A DNA stretch of 64,000 bases from Hsuehochloa calcarea (lineage: Eukaryota > Streptophyta > Magnoliopsida > Poales > Poaceae), in contig CM070599.1 of NCBI GenBank assembly GCA_036346395.1, forward strand, positions 28,821,232 through 28,885,231. The letters are read 5' to 3'. The notes under the pieces were generated by a model. That model worked only from the letters and a program-made list of their open reading frames with translations, was not told the DNA's origin and searched no databases. The translations under genes were made by a program, and so were the position numbers. This document shows, piece by piece, positions 23,724 to 35,480 of this stretch; positions within the stretch are counted from its first letter, which is position 1; every line of letters begins with the position of its first letter.

Positions 23724-23731
23724 TTTATATA
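23724..23731 (-). promoter_or_regulatory. TATA box of the cysteine-rich gene
   Basis: TATATAAA on the minus strand, about 120 bp upstream of the conserved coding region, with CTCTCGCTCGATC-type 5' leader sequence between them. Confidence 0.5.
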
Positions 23732-24756
23732 GCAGTACAGTGTAGTATGAATCGATAGTGGGAGTGCACATGCAGATGCAGTGCACAAATGTATAAAATT
23801 CTTGCTCGTTCTTAGAATTAAATTCTTGTTGCAGAAAGCCAGCTAGCTCCACTACTCGGTTGTGCTAAGATTTAGGAGTATCATGGCATGTTTGGTGAGC
23901 TTCAGCTTCAAGTTAAACAATTGGAAGCTTATGCTCCAAATACGGTATGACTTCTCAAAGCTTTTCGGTAGGGGCAGATCCCGTCACAACATAACTCCCG
24001 GACTAGGTCAGTTGTGTTGGAAATATGCTCTAGAAGCAATCATAGAGATGATGATATTTTAATATGTTCATGATTTTGATAATATGTTATCGTGTTCCTT
24101 GAATGAATCATTTGTTATAGATCAATAAGTATATGACTTGTCGGTGGAACTCTTTAACTTATATGATGTCATTCTAAATGTATCATTTTGGGGTCAATTT
24201 GGGAACACCAATATATACTACAATTTTGATTGATGACGGTTTCCTTTGGTCATGATATGGAATATCAAATCAATAATGTGAACACATGTTAGAAAATGAT
24301 GTTAGATAGACCCATCATTGAGATACTATTGAGATTATTATGAATCTTTGTGTCATTAGTTGGTCTCAAGTAATGATGATGTATAATCCTTAGACCCGAT
24401 ATTAGCATGGTTTCCAATGTGTAATAGCACTTTAGGGGTTAAAACCTCTCCATAAGGATATTATAAAGGTAGCTTTGGGATGCTATGAAACATGCGGAGG
24501 AATGTTGTCGAGATGGAATTTGCCCCTCCTAACAAAGGGAGAGATGTCTGGGGCCTTGGGTGATCGGATAAAGAAAGTGCATGGCCATACCACTAGTGGT
24601 AATGTCGACCACATGATGTTATCCACACCGACGAAAATAGATCCATGGATGACACATCTCACCTAGAGTTCAACCGGACATCGTGAGGCAAAGGAGAATG
24701 CATGAGTAGGTTTAAAGTTCGACCGATTCGCCGTATGGAGATACATCGATCGTGGG

Positions 24757-27440
24757 TTGACGTAATCTGAATGGTGTACTTGGTCGGGGAGTTCGACGGT
24801 CGTGACCAAATACAACGATCGTATAGAGATCTGAACGCGTAAGTGATGAGGACGATCATAGATCAATTACATCAAGGTTTCCGATATATTCAATGTGTTT
24901 TTGGGAATCGTTATGCCTAGGTACCCTAACGACTAGTGATCGAAAAAAGTTTAAGCCATAACCAATTACACATGAACCTGGGTGCCAAACTTAAAGGGCA
25001 AGGATCTTTTTTGGATGGTGATCCGAACAATAGGCCACGAGTTCCTAATGGGCCTTGGTCGAGACCATCATGAATGCCTATATAAAGAGGCGGTGGCATG
25101 GGGTGAAAAAGGATGTTTTGGAAGAACTTCAAACCCTAATACCCCGCCCGGGGCTACAAGATACATGCTTTGGTCGAGGCGGTCGAACGTAATCCTGAAT
25201 GGTAAGTACACGGTCGTAAGGAGTTACGAATCGTCGTGACTAAATACAACTCGATCGTATAGATATCTGAATCGGTCGTAAGTGATGAGAACGATCATAG
25301 ATCATATTACATCAAGGTTCGTCCGATATATTCAATGTGTTTTGGGAATCGTTATGTGTCGCTAGGTACAGAGGGACCGTAAAGGCGACTAGGGGTGAAT
25401 AGGCGCTTTCGAATTCTTCGCCTTAATCAAATTCAACACGAACTTTACTCCTTTAGCTATGAAAGCTAAGAAGATCAGTAAGTGCACAGAGGAAGCCTTG
25501 TGCTGAATTCGATAACCCCCTCAACTACAAGACACAAATGTGGAGAAGATCTCATTTAGTGCAGTGCAGGCCGCGGTCCGACAGGCTACAAAGGCGGTCC
25601 GACCGATGAATCGATTCGACCGGCCATTAATGGTGATCGAATTTGGCGATCGACCGGCGATAAATATCGGTCCGTCGATTTAGTCGAGCCAAACTCAATG
25701 CCCAAATCCAAAATGAAATTTGGTCCAACTTTTGATTCAACCAATGAAACTTGACCAAATTTGGAGCACACCTCCCTAAGGATATTAGAGACCTATTTCT
25801 AGCGACGATCCTCCAGATCCACTTCACAGAAACGATCTCTGATGATTTTACCAAAGAAGTGCACAAACCCTAGAAATATGAAAATCTTGATTCAAGACTT
25901 GCTTGTGGGGGTTGATGATCTAGATGATTCTAGGAGTATTCCCACACATCAAAGCAAGATAAAATAGGTCAAGAGACCAAGTTTAAACACTTGAATCAAG
26001 GAAGCACCAAACTCATCAAAAAGAGAGAAGAACACAAAAGAGACAATCGATCTCTTAAGCAAGCATCACAAGATTGATTGATCCCACAAGATGCTTACAA
26101 AGCCACTCCCTCAAGGAGGACAAGAGCTCACACAAGGAGCACACACACAACTCTCCAATCCTAGCTTCTCCTCTCCTCTCCTCTCCAAACCCTAGAAAAG
26201 GTGGAGGGGTCCAAATGAGTGCTTGGGGGTTTTACATCTCCCCCCTTTCTATTTATAGGAGAGGCCTAGGGTTTCACTTATGGGACCCACACACACATAG
26301 GACCTACACACACATCAATCTGTTGAAGCAATCACCTGCTTCACCACGTGTAGGTTGATCAGCGGCTTTCATCATGTCGGCAAGACTCTCCCGTCCGAAT
26401 CCCATCGGAATCTCCTGAGACTTGCACCGACTTCCGCGACCGCCGATCCAACAAAACAGACCGAACTACAGATTCGATCCATCTTGCCCATTCTCGCACC
26501 ATGCTTGAGTCACACGACCACCCGCATCCATGATCGTTACGGACCTCGGCTCTCCAAGCGTAATCCCGATCCACCTTACCGTTGGCGTCGTTGACCGACC
26601 AAGCCACCCGCGATAATAGACAAACAAATCGTCTCCGGGAACAAGTTCTTCACAACTTGACCCACGTTAGTTCCACAATGCAATATGCAACAATAAAGCA
26701 TTGACATCCATACATTAAACACATCCAAATCACATCAATGCCAAAATAGCTAACCTTCAAGTGATCGGCGGATCCGGCCTTCCCCACAGCCGGTCCGAGT
26801 CGATTTCAGTGCGGTCCGACCGATTCCATAACGGCAATCGGACCGCCTGAAATGACTTAGCAAATATTCATCTTGAAAATCCGAAACCTTACCGAATTTT
26901 CAAATGAATAGAACTTCGATGGGAGCTCCAAAAATAATGTGACCACATCCAGAGACTCCTCACTTGCCTACACATCCTATTTTGGATCACCCAAAATCCA
27001 CTTTGAAACATATCCGTCGGACCGCCACCACGGCCGGTCGGACCTCTCCACAAGCGGTCCGACCGCCGCCACCTGGCCGACCGCCGTGGTGCAGCGGACT
27101 AACAAAACCAAAACGCGAGATTTTGCAAACCAATAAAGCCATTGCCAATTGACTCATCATTCTAAGATCGTGCACATATCCTCACGATATCCACAGTACC
27201 GCTAACGACTAGTAATCGAAAAAGAGTTTTCGAGTCATAACCAAGTACACATGAACCTGTGGGGTCGCACACTTAAAGGGCAAGGATTTGTTTTGGATGG
27301 TGATCCGAATTTGTATAGGCCACGAGTTCCTAATGAGCCTCCAGGTCGAGACCCATCATGAATGCCTATATAAAGAGGGGGCGGTGGCATTGGGTGAAAG
27401 GAGAGGATGTTTTGGAAGAACTTCTGAAACCCTAATAGCC
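24757..27440 (+). repeat. Internal direct duplication within the solo LTR
   Basis: The segment 24757-25145 (containing CTGAATGGTGTACTTGG, a long GATCATAGATC-containing block, GGTGATCCGAAC and the TATA box) recurs as 25186-25369 plus 27196-27440, the second copy being split by the nested solo LTR. Confidence 0.75.
25370..27195 (-). mobile_element. Nested reverse-oriented solo LTR
   Basis: The left edge contains GACTAGGGGTGAATAGGCG, the reverse complement of the CCTATTCACCCC...CTAGTC motif seen at the 3' end of the Sirevirus LTR. On the minus strand it begins TGTGGATATCG and has a TATA box (CTATAAATAGAAAGG, about 26250-26264). Both junctions contain GTAC, and comparison with the uninterrupted duplicate (CTAGGTACCCTAACGAC at about 24918) shows insertion at that word. 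No coding sequence is present, so this is a solo LTR of a copia element. Confidence 0.65.
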
Positions 27441-28005
27441 ACGCCTTCTTAACCACGCTGCCGGTGCTAGCACTCCAGCGCGTGGTGACCCTGCCCCGTA
27501 CGTGTGGATACCTCGGAGGTGTTGTTGTGAAGCATCAGCACTGGGACGATCCGCAACTTGTGACGTTCACCAGAGTCGGAGGAGAAGTCACGCGACGAGT
27601 ACGACCACTCGAAGAAGCAGACGCGCGACGATTACGACTATTCGAAGGAGGAGACGTGTCGTGAGTACGACTACGACTGCATCAACTCGCTACAATGACT
27701 CGACTTCCGCTACGAGTCGGCGCGTCTAGCGGTAATCTCGTAATCTATTACTTGCGGTGGTTCCTTGGTTGTGCGGTAAAAATTTGTGCTATAGTAGCCT
27801 TGCCGCATTACCCAACAAGTTGTTATTAGTCTAAACTAGTATTTTTAATAATTTGTCAAAATATTTTTAACGAGTTTTTTATCTTAGGCCCAGTTCCGCC
27901 CCTGCTTCTCCGTTGAAGCCCAATATATGTATTTAAAAAACTAAAGGCCATGTATTTCTAGTATTTGTTTATCATTTCATGGAGGATGGGAATTCAGCAA
28001 TATAC

Positions 28006-29447
28006 AGGTTGAGGTGAAAACGGATTGAATACGGACGGATAATGGCTTTGTCATATATTTTTTTCCAGATACGAATAATATCGAATACCAATAAGGAGCG
28101 TATACGAATCGAAACGAATACGGTCACAAAAAATTTCGAAACAAGAAAACCCCTTAAAATATATGCTATAAATTAAAAATATATAACTAGTTTGTTTGAT
28201 GCAAATATTCATGAATTGTTCATATTTTCAGCAACCACACGTAACATTGATACTAGTAAGATGCATTAATTATTTCAGCACAAACATAATACTTAGTTTA
28301 CCACATTTAGTTCATAAGTTATAACTTACAAGTCATCACACATCCATACTTAGTCCGTCACATACAAAAACTTAGTTTACACTTAGCTCATTACACCTAG
28401 TTCATTCATGACATATATAGTTCAATAATACCAAGAATCTAAGATACTATATCTTAACAAGCAGCAGGCAGCAGGATCTCGCCGTCTTCCTCTTCCACTA
28501 GCACTGATACGCGATGCTCATATATGATACGCTGTTTTATTAATTCTCAGAAAGAGAGAGAGAAGCAAACCCCAGTGCCTGAAAAATAAAATTAATCGTA
28601 TAATGATGTGTACATGTATAATGTATTAATTGGTCCGTTAAATCATCTCCTAATAATATATGAACTTGTAATTTTAACGAATTAAGCCCGTGGTAGCAAT
28701 ATATCTAATTAAACAGAATCTACCATCGTCAACCCATTGTAATTACTATCTTGTATTATCTACAAAACCACACTAGCTAGCATCCATGGCATGCAGTGTA
28801 ATGGTAATATATATAGCGCTTGAATAAATTCTCGATGGATCGAGCCCATCTCGATCTCGGTTAGGCCGGCATGCCGCCGCGTGCGACGAGGGCGAGCTTG
28901 TCGCAGGATGGGCAGAGCACCACGGCGAGCTCGTGCGGGAGCCGCGCGTTCTCGTCGCTGAGCCGCTCGCACCACCGCCGCAGCAGCTCGCAGTCCACCT
29001 CCGTCTGCTTCAGCTTCGTCCTGGCCCTCCTGTTCTGGAACCACACCTCCACCTGCCTCGGGCTCAGGCTCAGCTGCCGCGCCAGATCATGCTTCTGAGC
29101 CTGTATTTACAAATTAAACACATATTACGGAAATTACTATCGATCAGATGCATCCAACTAATAAGGATAGTACAGTGGAGCGAAGTGAAGCGGCCGAGCC
29201 GCGAGAGCGAGGGACTGACTGATGGGCAAGGTGGGCTGCTGCTTGTTGGGCTGGTTTTTCGGATATCTGGTCTGGTTATTATCCAGATAATTCATATTTC
29301 TATCAGTATTCGATTGATAACAAGCTACTACTGTATTGGTATTCGTTTTCGACACAAAAAAAAAATTGTATTTGTTTTCGATTCAAGATAATCCGAATCT
29401 GTTTTCGCTCGGATCGATCGAAAACTGTTCTATCTGTTTTCACACCT
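28006..29447. mobile_element. Candidate non-autonomous hAT-like element
   Basis: The left end AGGTTGAGGTGAAAACGGAT and the right end (reverse complement AGGTGTGAAAACAGAT) share a short imperfect terminal inverted repeat of the GGTGAAAACGG type common in grass hAT elements. Both subterminal zones are rich in GAATACG/CGAAAC/GGATA words. The direct repeat ATATAC abuts both ends (28000-28005 and 29448-29453), although hAT normally makes 8 bp. No transposase is present. It contains an HD-Zip exon on the minus strand. Confidence 0.5.
28861..29100 (-). pseudogene. HD-Zip class II 3' exon fragment
   Basis: After an acceptor AAATACAG the exon reads AQKHDLARQLSLSPRQVEVW, then FQNRRARTKLKQTEVDCELL, RRWCERLSDENARL, and ends with CPSCDKLALVARGGMPA and a stop. 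This covers homeodomain helix 3 (WFQNRRAR), the leucine zipper and the CPSCE-type redox motif that defines HD-Zip class II transcription factors. The exon with homeodomain helices 1-2 and the N-terminal repression region is not upstream within 1 kb, so this is a truncated copy. The HELA segment has PHEL where family members usually have QREL. It sits inside a hAT-like element. Confidence 0.85.
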
Positions 29448-29795
29448 ATATACATAGATTAATTTGTTTACAGCTTGGGAAAGTTGGAAAGACACATCAT
29501 GAGCTTAAAAACTTAAAAAATGAAACCATAACCTTAAAACGAAAAACGAAACCATGTAGCATCTAGCTAGTAGGCATGATCAATCCGCTCGATTTATTTC
29601 AGTACAATGAGCTTTCGTCACATATTTATTGATATTTTATTTTAGTATATACTTTGGGTCAGCATTGGAGGAGCATAAAGAAAGCAGGATTTAGAAAGTC
29701 ATATTTAACACTCTAATTTAAAGGAAAAAAGGAGAGAGTATATTTAACACTCTAGTTCAAAGGAGAAAAGTAGAGGGAATATATTATTATAAGCT

Positions 29796-29868
29796 TGGAG
29801 ATGCGGGGGATCGAACACCGTGCCTCTCGCATGCAAAGCGAGCGCTCTACCATTTGAGCTACATCCCC
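29796..29868 (-). tRNA. trnA-UGC: tRNA-Ala (anticodon UGC)
   Basis: The 73-nt minus-strand sequence starts GGGGATGTAGCTC and ends CATCTCCA. The acceptor stem pairs (one G-U), the D-arm is GCTC...GAGC, the anticodon stem CTCGC/GCGAG is perfect around loop TTTGCAT, and the T-arm has TTCGATC with one mismatch in its stem (CGGTG/CCCCG). Anticodon TGC. The nuclear-type sequence lacks the organellar intron. The T-stem mismatch could mean a decaying copy. Confidence 0.9.
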
Positions 29869-29879
29869 GTCGATGGTAT

Positions 29880-31116
29880 TTTTGCTGGATTTTATTACTA
29901 AATCAAACCAGCTTGATTCAACCCAAGCAAGAGAAAAAAAAAACGCAGGGGTATTGTGGGACTCATTTCAAGATAAGATAGATGGGAAATAGAGAAATAA
30001 TAGAAATCGGCACTTAGCAAACCAAACATGAGTGGCATCCTCCTAATTTCGTGAAACCGAATGGTATTTTCTTAATTGCGATGCGTCGAAGCGGCGTAAG
30101 CTCGGACTCTAGCCAGTATGTGGGCGCAGAAAAACACCAGATAGAAGATGGGCCAAAAGAGTCCTAGTATGTCTGCTAGGCTGGCTCCGCTGCAGCCCAG
30201 AGCAATTGAGCCTATGCCAAGTACCAGAGGTCGGTAAACGTTGATGATTTGTCGCCTCGATTTGCCCCACTTTTCGCCATTCGGCTATCGGATGGCCCGC
30301 CTCCAAATTTTGTTTTTCCATCGTGCAATCCGGCTGGCCGAACACTGGGACCAGCTTCACGAATGCGATACTACTCGCCACTCGCGGTCCTCACAAGCCC
30401 CAGGCATAGCAATTACTGACAACATAAAGCGTTTTTCCCCTAATCCAGCAGCAAGCAAGCCATATTCCTTGCCCGCACACATGGTTAATCGGCTCGACCG
30501 ACGGCATGCACCAACAAAAGAAGAAGAAGAAAAAAGGCGTTAGCCCGTCGTGACAAATCCGTAGATAGCGAGGCAGACGACGACGCGGGCGTACACGTCC
30601 CGGTTCCATTTCTCTCCGTTCCCCGTGACCACAGCACCCGCCGGAGGCAGCAGCCGCCATCATCATGGTCCCTCCCTCCTCTCGCCAGTCGCCCATTGCA
30701 GGCGCGCCATAATGCGATGGGCCGTGGAGCAGGCGACATCGGCGCCAATTAATCCCCACACACTCGCATATCTAATGTGTCTAGAGGTAGCTTGAAAAAT
30801 ATATAATTTTAATCTAATTAGGTAGGCATAGGGATGTGGTGTTCTTGTGAATGTAATCATTTTGGCTCAGTGGCCCTTATGTAAAACTTGACCCGATGTG
30901 GTCTATGTCACTCTGATGTTTGTTTAATTAAATATCTTAATTTACGCCTTGTATGATATGATTCAGCAATGAGTCTGTGAGTGCTACCTACTAATCCAGG
31001 ACTGGACTCGCGACACACACTCGCATATCTAATGTGTCTAGGGGTAGCCTGAAAAATATATAATTTTAATCTGATTAGATAGGCGATAAACGTGTAAGAT
31101 TAAAATATTTAGAGCG
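29880..31116. other. Spacer with a two-copy 74-bp dispersed repeat
   Basis: No credible gene. A block of about 74 bp beginning ACACACTCGCATATCTAATG occurs at 30757-30830 and again at 31013-31086 with a few changes, in the same orientation 256 bp apart. Confidence 0.6.
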
Positions 31117-31358
31117 TTAAATGCATGAAATACACTTTCATAGGCACCCCTTAAAATCGAGTGCAGCCCGAGGCCGTGGCAGCGACGGCGGCAGGAGATG
31201 AGTATGGTGGCGGCGCTCGATGGAGCTCCGCGTCGGTGAGGCGGCGCTCGATGGAGGTCACGTCAGAGCTTAGCGGCGGTTGCGGTCCACGACGGAGCTC
31301 CGAGTTGGAGGCCCATGGCGAGGGGGAAGTAGTGGTAGCCGGACGAGAAGGAGGAGAT

Positions 31359-31813
31359 TGTTGGACTTAATCTTGACAACTTCATGCAATAGTGGATGAG
31401 TGGCATGCGAACGCGAAGGAGCCGGAGCATGTAGTCATGCGGTGGTAATGCTATCATGCATTAGTTGAGTTACTCGGTAGCATGGAGTTGGTAGCCTACG
31501 TGCACATTATAGTGTTTGCATGACGTGAGTTACTGTGTGAGTTAGTGAGTGCGTTGGATTGTTACTGCATACGTGCATTAGGGTGTTTGTTAGTGCGTGT
31601 GATCGTGGTAGTGTAAGTTTAGGGGATGAGGCCACCAGCCGGGTGTGCCTATTTAAGGTCCTGTAATCTTTGTCTTCAATTGAAAGAGAGGAATACAAAG
31701 AGAATTGTTGCATTAAACTAATGTCTGTATTCTATAGAGTCTTCTTCCTCATTGTGATAACCATGTGCGAGTTTTCTCCAGGAAAGCGGTGTGAGAGAGA
31801 AGCTGGGCCAACA
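31359..31813 (+). repeat. 455-bp LTR of a truncated retrotransposon
   Basis: It starts TGTTGG and ends CCAACA (terminal inverted hexamer) and is followed after two bases by the primer binding site TGGTATCAGAGC (31816-31827). A TATA-like CTATTTAAGG lies at about 31650. About 310 bp of leader follows and then stops at the second direct repeat. No gag domain is recognisable, so this is a 5' LTR with a truncated internal region. Confidence 0.8.
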
Positions 31814-31815
31814 AT

Positions 31816-31827
31816 TGGTATCAGAGC
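31816..31827 (+). other. Primer binding site (initiator tRNA-Met)
   Basis: TGGTATCAGAGC, two bases after the LTR end; it confirms the LTR orientation. Confidence 0.9.
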
Positions 31828-32358
31828 GAGATACAAGGAGGCGAGGTGCCAGAAGAAGCCGTGCGGTGTGGCCAGGCAGAGCTCGGCTCGGTCGGGTGAC
31901 AACGGCTCTCGGCAGGTGCAGCCTGCGGGGTGTGGCGTTGCATCGGCGGCCTGCGAGGCGCGGCGATGATGGAGCGATGGGCTCCCATGGCGATGGCGCA
32001 CGATAGCTAGCGGGGCTAGTGGCGGAGGTGTTGCCGGCACAACGTCGTCGAGGGCGCCGACCATGGTACAGGTGTCGATGAAGGAGGTGATCTGGGCGCG
32101 GAAGGAGTACGAGTGCATCAAGGTCTGCGAGGCCTCCCTTAAATGCATGAAATACACTTTCATAGGCACCCCTTAAAATCGAGTGCAGGTTGAGGTCGTG
32201 GCGGCGACGGCGGTAGGAGGTGAGCACGGTGGCCGCGCTCGGTGGAGCGGTGCTCGGTGGAGGTCACGTCAGAGCTTGGCTGAGGTCACGGTCCACGACG
32301 GAGCTCCGGTTTGGAGGCCCATGGCGAGTGGGAAGCAGTGGTAAGGAGGAGGCGACGG

Positions 32359-33110
32359 TGATTAACGGGTGTGATTAGCGGAGGAAAACATCACCCGGGC
32401 ACCAGATCATCGATTTTGTACGCCTGGGCTTGGTGGGGTTGCCTTGGTCCAGGAAGTTACCTAAGGGGGCAACCAAACACACAGCTACTCTCTAGAGACT
32501 TATCCTAAAATACTGTTTCAGACAGTCTAAGATGTCGAGCTAGCCACTGGACAGGCCAGGACCAGAAGCTCCTGTCCAGAGTGCTCTTGACATGCCATTA
32601 CACGCGTCGCTTTGCTTGAATCATCGCGAAGGGAAGAGAGAGAGATGGCTAGGTAATCGTGTAGGGCAACCCCAAGCTAGTCTTCCGCTCAACAGTGGAC
32701 GCCAATTTGGTTTTTTGGCTGTGGACCTGGCTAGAACTTTCTTTCCCTTCTCTCGTAATCTCGCCGTGCGCTTGGATTCGTACGAGCCGTGCCCGTGCGT
32801 GTGTGGCTTGGGAATCTCCACATGAAAGCGGCGAGGTGAGAGGCCGAGACCACTTTGGTCTATTCGCGCAAAAGCCGTAGGAAGGATCATTATTATAAAT
32901 TCATTTGGCTTAGCTTGTCTCCCACCTCCGCCCATTCCCCGCCCCAGAATTATTAGCCTTTCTCTGCTTCTGCCGTGGCCGATTGCCGCCCACTTACGAG
33001 AGGAGATGGCCATGTATATGCTTATTGTAGCATCTTTTTCAGTAATTTAAAAATTAGTTTAATTTTAAAGACTCCATAAAAATTTAATCTTCAAATTTCA
33101 AATTTTAATT
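32359..33110. other. Spacer, no gene recognised
   Basis: Mixed-composition sequence with only short open frames showing no known motif. Confidence 0.4.
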
Positions 33111-35480
33111 TTTTTTGCTGAGTTTCAAAAATCAAAATTTCAAATCTTTTTTCTCTCTCTCTCTATTCTCCCACCCGCCTGACCCATGCGCGCCCTCTTT
33201 TTCCCTACCACCTTTGTCTCCCCTTCTTTCTTCTTCTTCCTCCCACGTTTCTCTCTCTCTCTCTTCCGTCGCCTCTCTGCGCCCACGCTGCCTGCCACCC
33301 ACGATCTCCGGCGCCGCTTGCCACCCGTATCTCCACGCCTCGCCCTAGCTTCTCCAAGACCGCTCCGCCGCCAAGTCGTCAGCGTCGCCAGCCTTGCCGC
33401 CGGACCTCTCTTTGCAGCCGCTCGCCGATGATGCCTGTGCCACTGAATCGTCTTCTCGAGGCCGCTCTCTCCTTCACCCTCGGCTATAAAGCCTCTCCAC
33501 TCCCTCCTCTTCACCCCCGCTTCCTCTAGCTCCCTTCCTCTCCTCCATTGCCGAGCAACCCGAATTCCCCCAATTGCGCTGCCGCTGCAATTCTCCTCCG
33601 CCGAAGCCTCTCGACCAATTGCCTGCCGCTGGAGTTTCTCCCGACCACCCCGAAGCCAACCCCCACCTTTGCGGCCCTCTTCCCCTCCTTCAACGAGCTA
33701 CCACCATCGCCCACGTCGCCACCGCCTCGGGTCACCGTCGCCAGCCTGCCTCCGCTCCCCTCTCGCCTCCGGTGAGTCCCTGGGCATTCCCCGGTGCTCA
33801 TGGCCGCCTCTCTCGGCTCAGAGCGCCGCCGGGCCGCCCCATTCGCTTCGGCCGTGTCTTGCGCGCCGCTGCTCACCTCAGTTGCGCCATTCCGTGAACT
33901 TTCGCGTCGCCACATCGCATCAAGCCGCCTCGGAGGGCACCCGTTTTACCCTTCCCCGGTGCCGCCGCTTCTTCCGTGGCGTTCGCCCATGCCGCTTGCC
34001 CCCCTCCCGGCTCTGTTTCGGTCGGAGGGGAGATCGTAATTTGTCGTGTCATACTGTAGCACTTAAGGAGTTAATCCGTGATTAGCCGGCATTAATGACG
34101 CATTAACCTCCCTCATGTGCCGCTGACGGGTGAGCCCGTTGAACAGTAACACGATTTAATTATCCGATTTTTCTGCCTCTGTGGCTGACATGTGAGACCC
34201 ATGGGGTACTGTTCGTGGACTTGTGCGCCCGTGCGTGAGCTCGGTTCACGCATTATTATGTGCACCAAAGGACACATGTCAGCGGGAGATTAATCCTCTT
34301 TTCTGGTTTTCGGTTAAACTGAAAATTCTGAGTAAAACTTTAAAAATTCATGGTTTTTTCTTTATAACTCCAAAAATTATGAAAGTTGTGCCCAAAAATT
34401 TGAAAAATCTAGATCTATATTTTGGTACTAGTTTGGTTAATTTTGGAGTTCATTTATTCTGTGATTTGTATTTATTTATTTTGTTTGCTTGTCTTTCCTT
34501 TTCCGGTTCATTCGTCCGAGTAGAGTTCGAAGAAGCCGGCGATTCCTACTTCAACCAAGCTCAAGACTACTAAGATTCTCTAGCCTTTGACCCAGGTGAG
34601 TCAATACTTTGATCATATTGAACCTACATTTTATACAAATTATGTTATTTTAAAATAGCAAATTGCATGCTTTAATTTCTTATACAAATGTATGTCAAAT
34701 ACCCTAAGGTAGTTAAATGTCAACTTGATGATTAAATACTTATTATACCATTTTCTTGATAATTGAATTTTCTAATCCTTGTCACCCTAGTAATTATATG
34801 GTAACTACTAGTTATAGGTTGTACTTAAACGTCATGCTAGTCTTGTTTTAGTATCGGGTTACTAACTGCCCCAATCATCATTCTTTAACATAAAAATTAT
34901 TTTGGGCAGTCATTGGGGAGAATGACTGAAATGGTTGAGACAATTTGATTTCTACTTCTTCAAATCCTAAAAACTTGCTAATACCCCATCTGGACGGATG
35001 GAATGGTGGTGGGTGTCGTCGAGCACGAGAATGGTTGGTATGTGGTATGAACCGCTCGGATGAATTAAAGACTTAATCTTGTCATGGCCTCCCGTGTAAA
35101 ATAAGTACAACCATAGTTCTACAAAGTGCAATTTGGCCCAGTAAACTTATTGCACCCCAAAAGTTATTTCACTGGTAGAGGAGCGAAGTCGTGCAAGTGT
35201 AGTCTTGAATGGGAGACCAATGGTGAAGTTACCAGCTGTGCTAGACGTTATGGAAAGCCGTAGTCCATCTGCGTTAGCAACTGTGGTGAACATCCCGCAC
35301 AACATATGGGCGTAACCCCTATATGGGTGAAATGACGAAAGGAGTGACGATCGCTCAACTACATGACTACGGAATCATGTGGGGTAGCAAGTATGATTGT
35401 CTCTTATGAGTACAGTGCATAACATCTGCAGAGTCTAAACTGTTTAAACAGCTGCGTCTATGATCAAAGACGGACATGAG
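33111..35480 (+). mobile_element. Probable LARD-like non-coding retroelement block
   Basis: A CT-rich, then GC-rich part (33115-34030) is followed by AT-rich sequence and conserved-looking non-coding sequence such as GAATGGTGGTGGGTGTCGTC, GCACTTAAGTTGAG and ATCATGTGGGGTAGCAAGTA. I associate this string of non-coding motifs with large gypsy-related LTR derivatives in grasses. The many GC-rich open frames on both strands have no domain. LTR boundaries were not found, so the extent is approximate. Confidence 0.4.

Larger units (their letters stand above)
24015..27817 (+). mobile_element. Solo copia-like LTR with nested insertion
   Basis: It begins TGTTGGAAATATGC, the start of many grass copia LTRs of the Angela/BARE type, and ends CCCAACA. 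The ends are flanked by the perfect duplication AGTTG (24010-24014 and 27818-27822), with no primer site, coding region or second LTR, so it is a solo LTR. TATA boxes (CTATATAAAGAG) occur at about 25078 and 27366, because a segment of the LTR is duplicated inside it, and a second reverse solo LTR sits at 25370-27195. Confidence 0.8.
31117..32358 (+). repeat. 240-bp direct repeats flanking a partial LTR element
   Basis: 31117-31358 and 32139-32358 share TTAAATGCATGAAATACACT, AGGCACCCCTTAAAATCGAG and the following GC-rich stretch with CACGTCAGAGCTT and CCACGACGGAGCTCCG. Between them lie exactly one LTR, a primer site and 310 bp of internal sequence. Confidence 0.75.

Noticed and set aside
33140..34085. 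Overlapping open frames of 107-138 codons in GC-rich sequence
   Set aside because: Composition-driven, no domain, and embedded in a LARD-like non-coding block.
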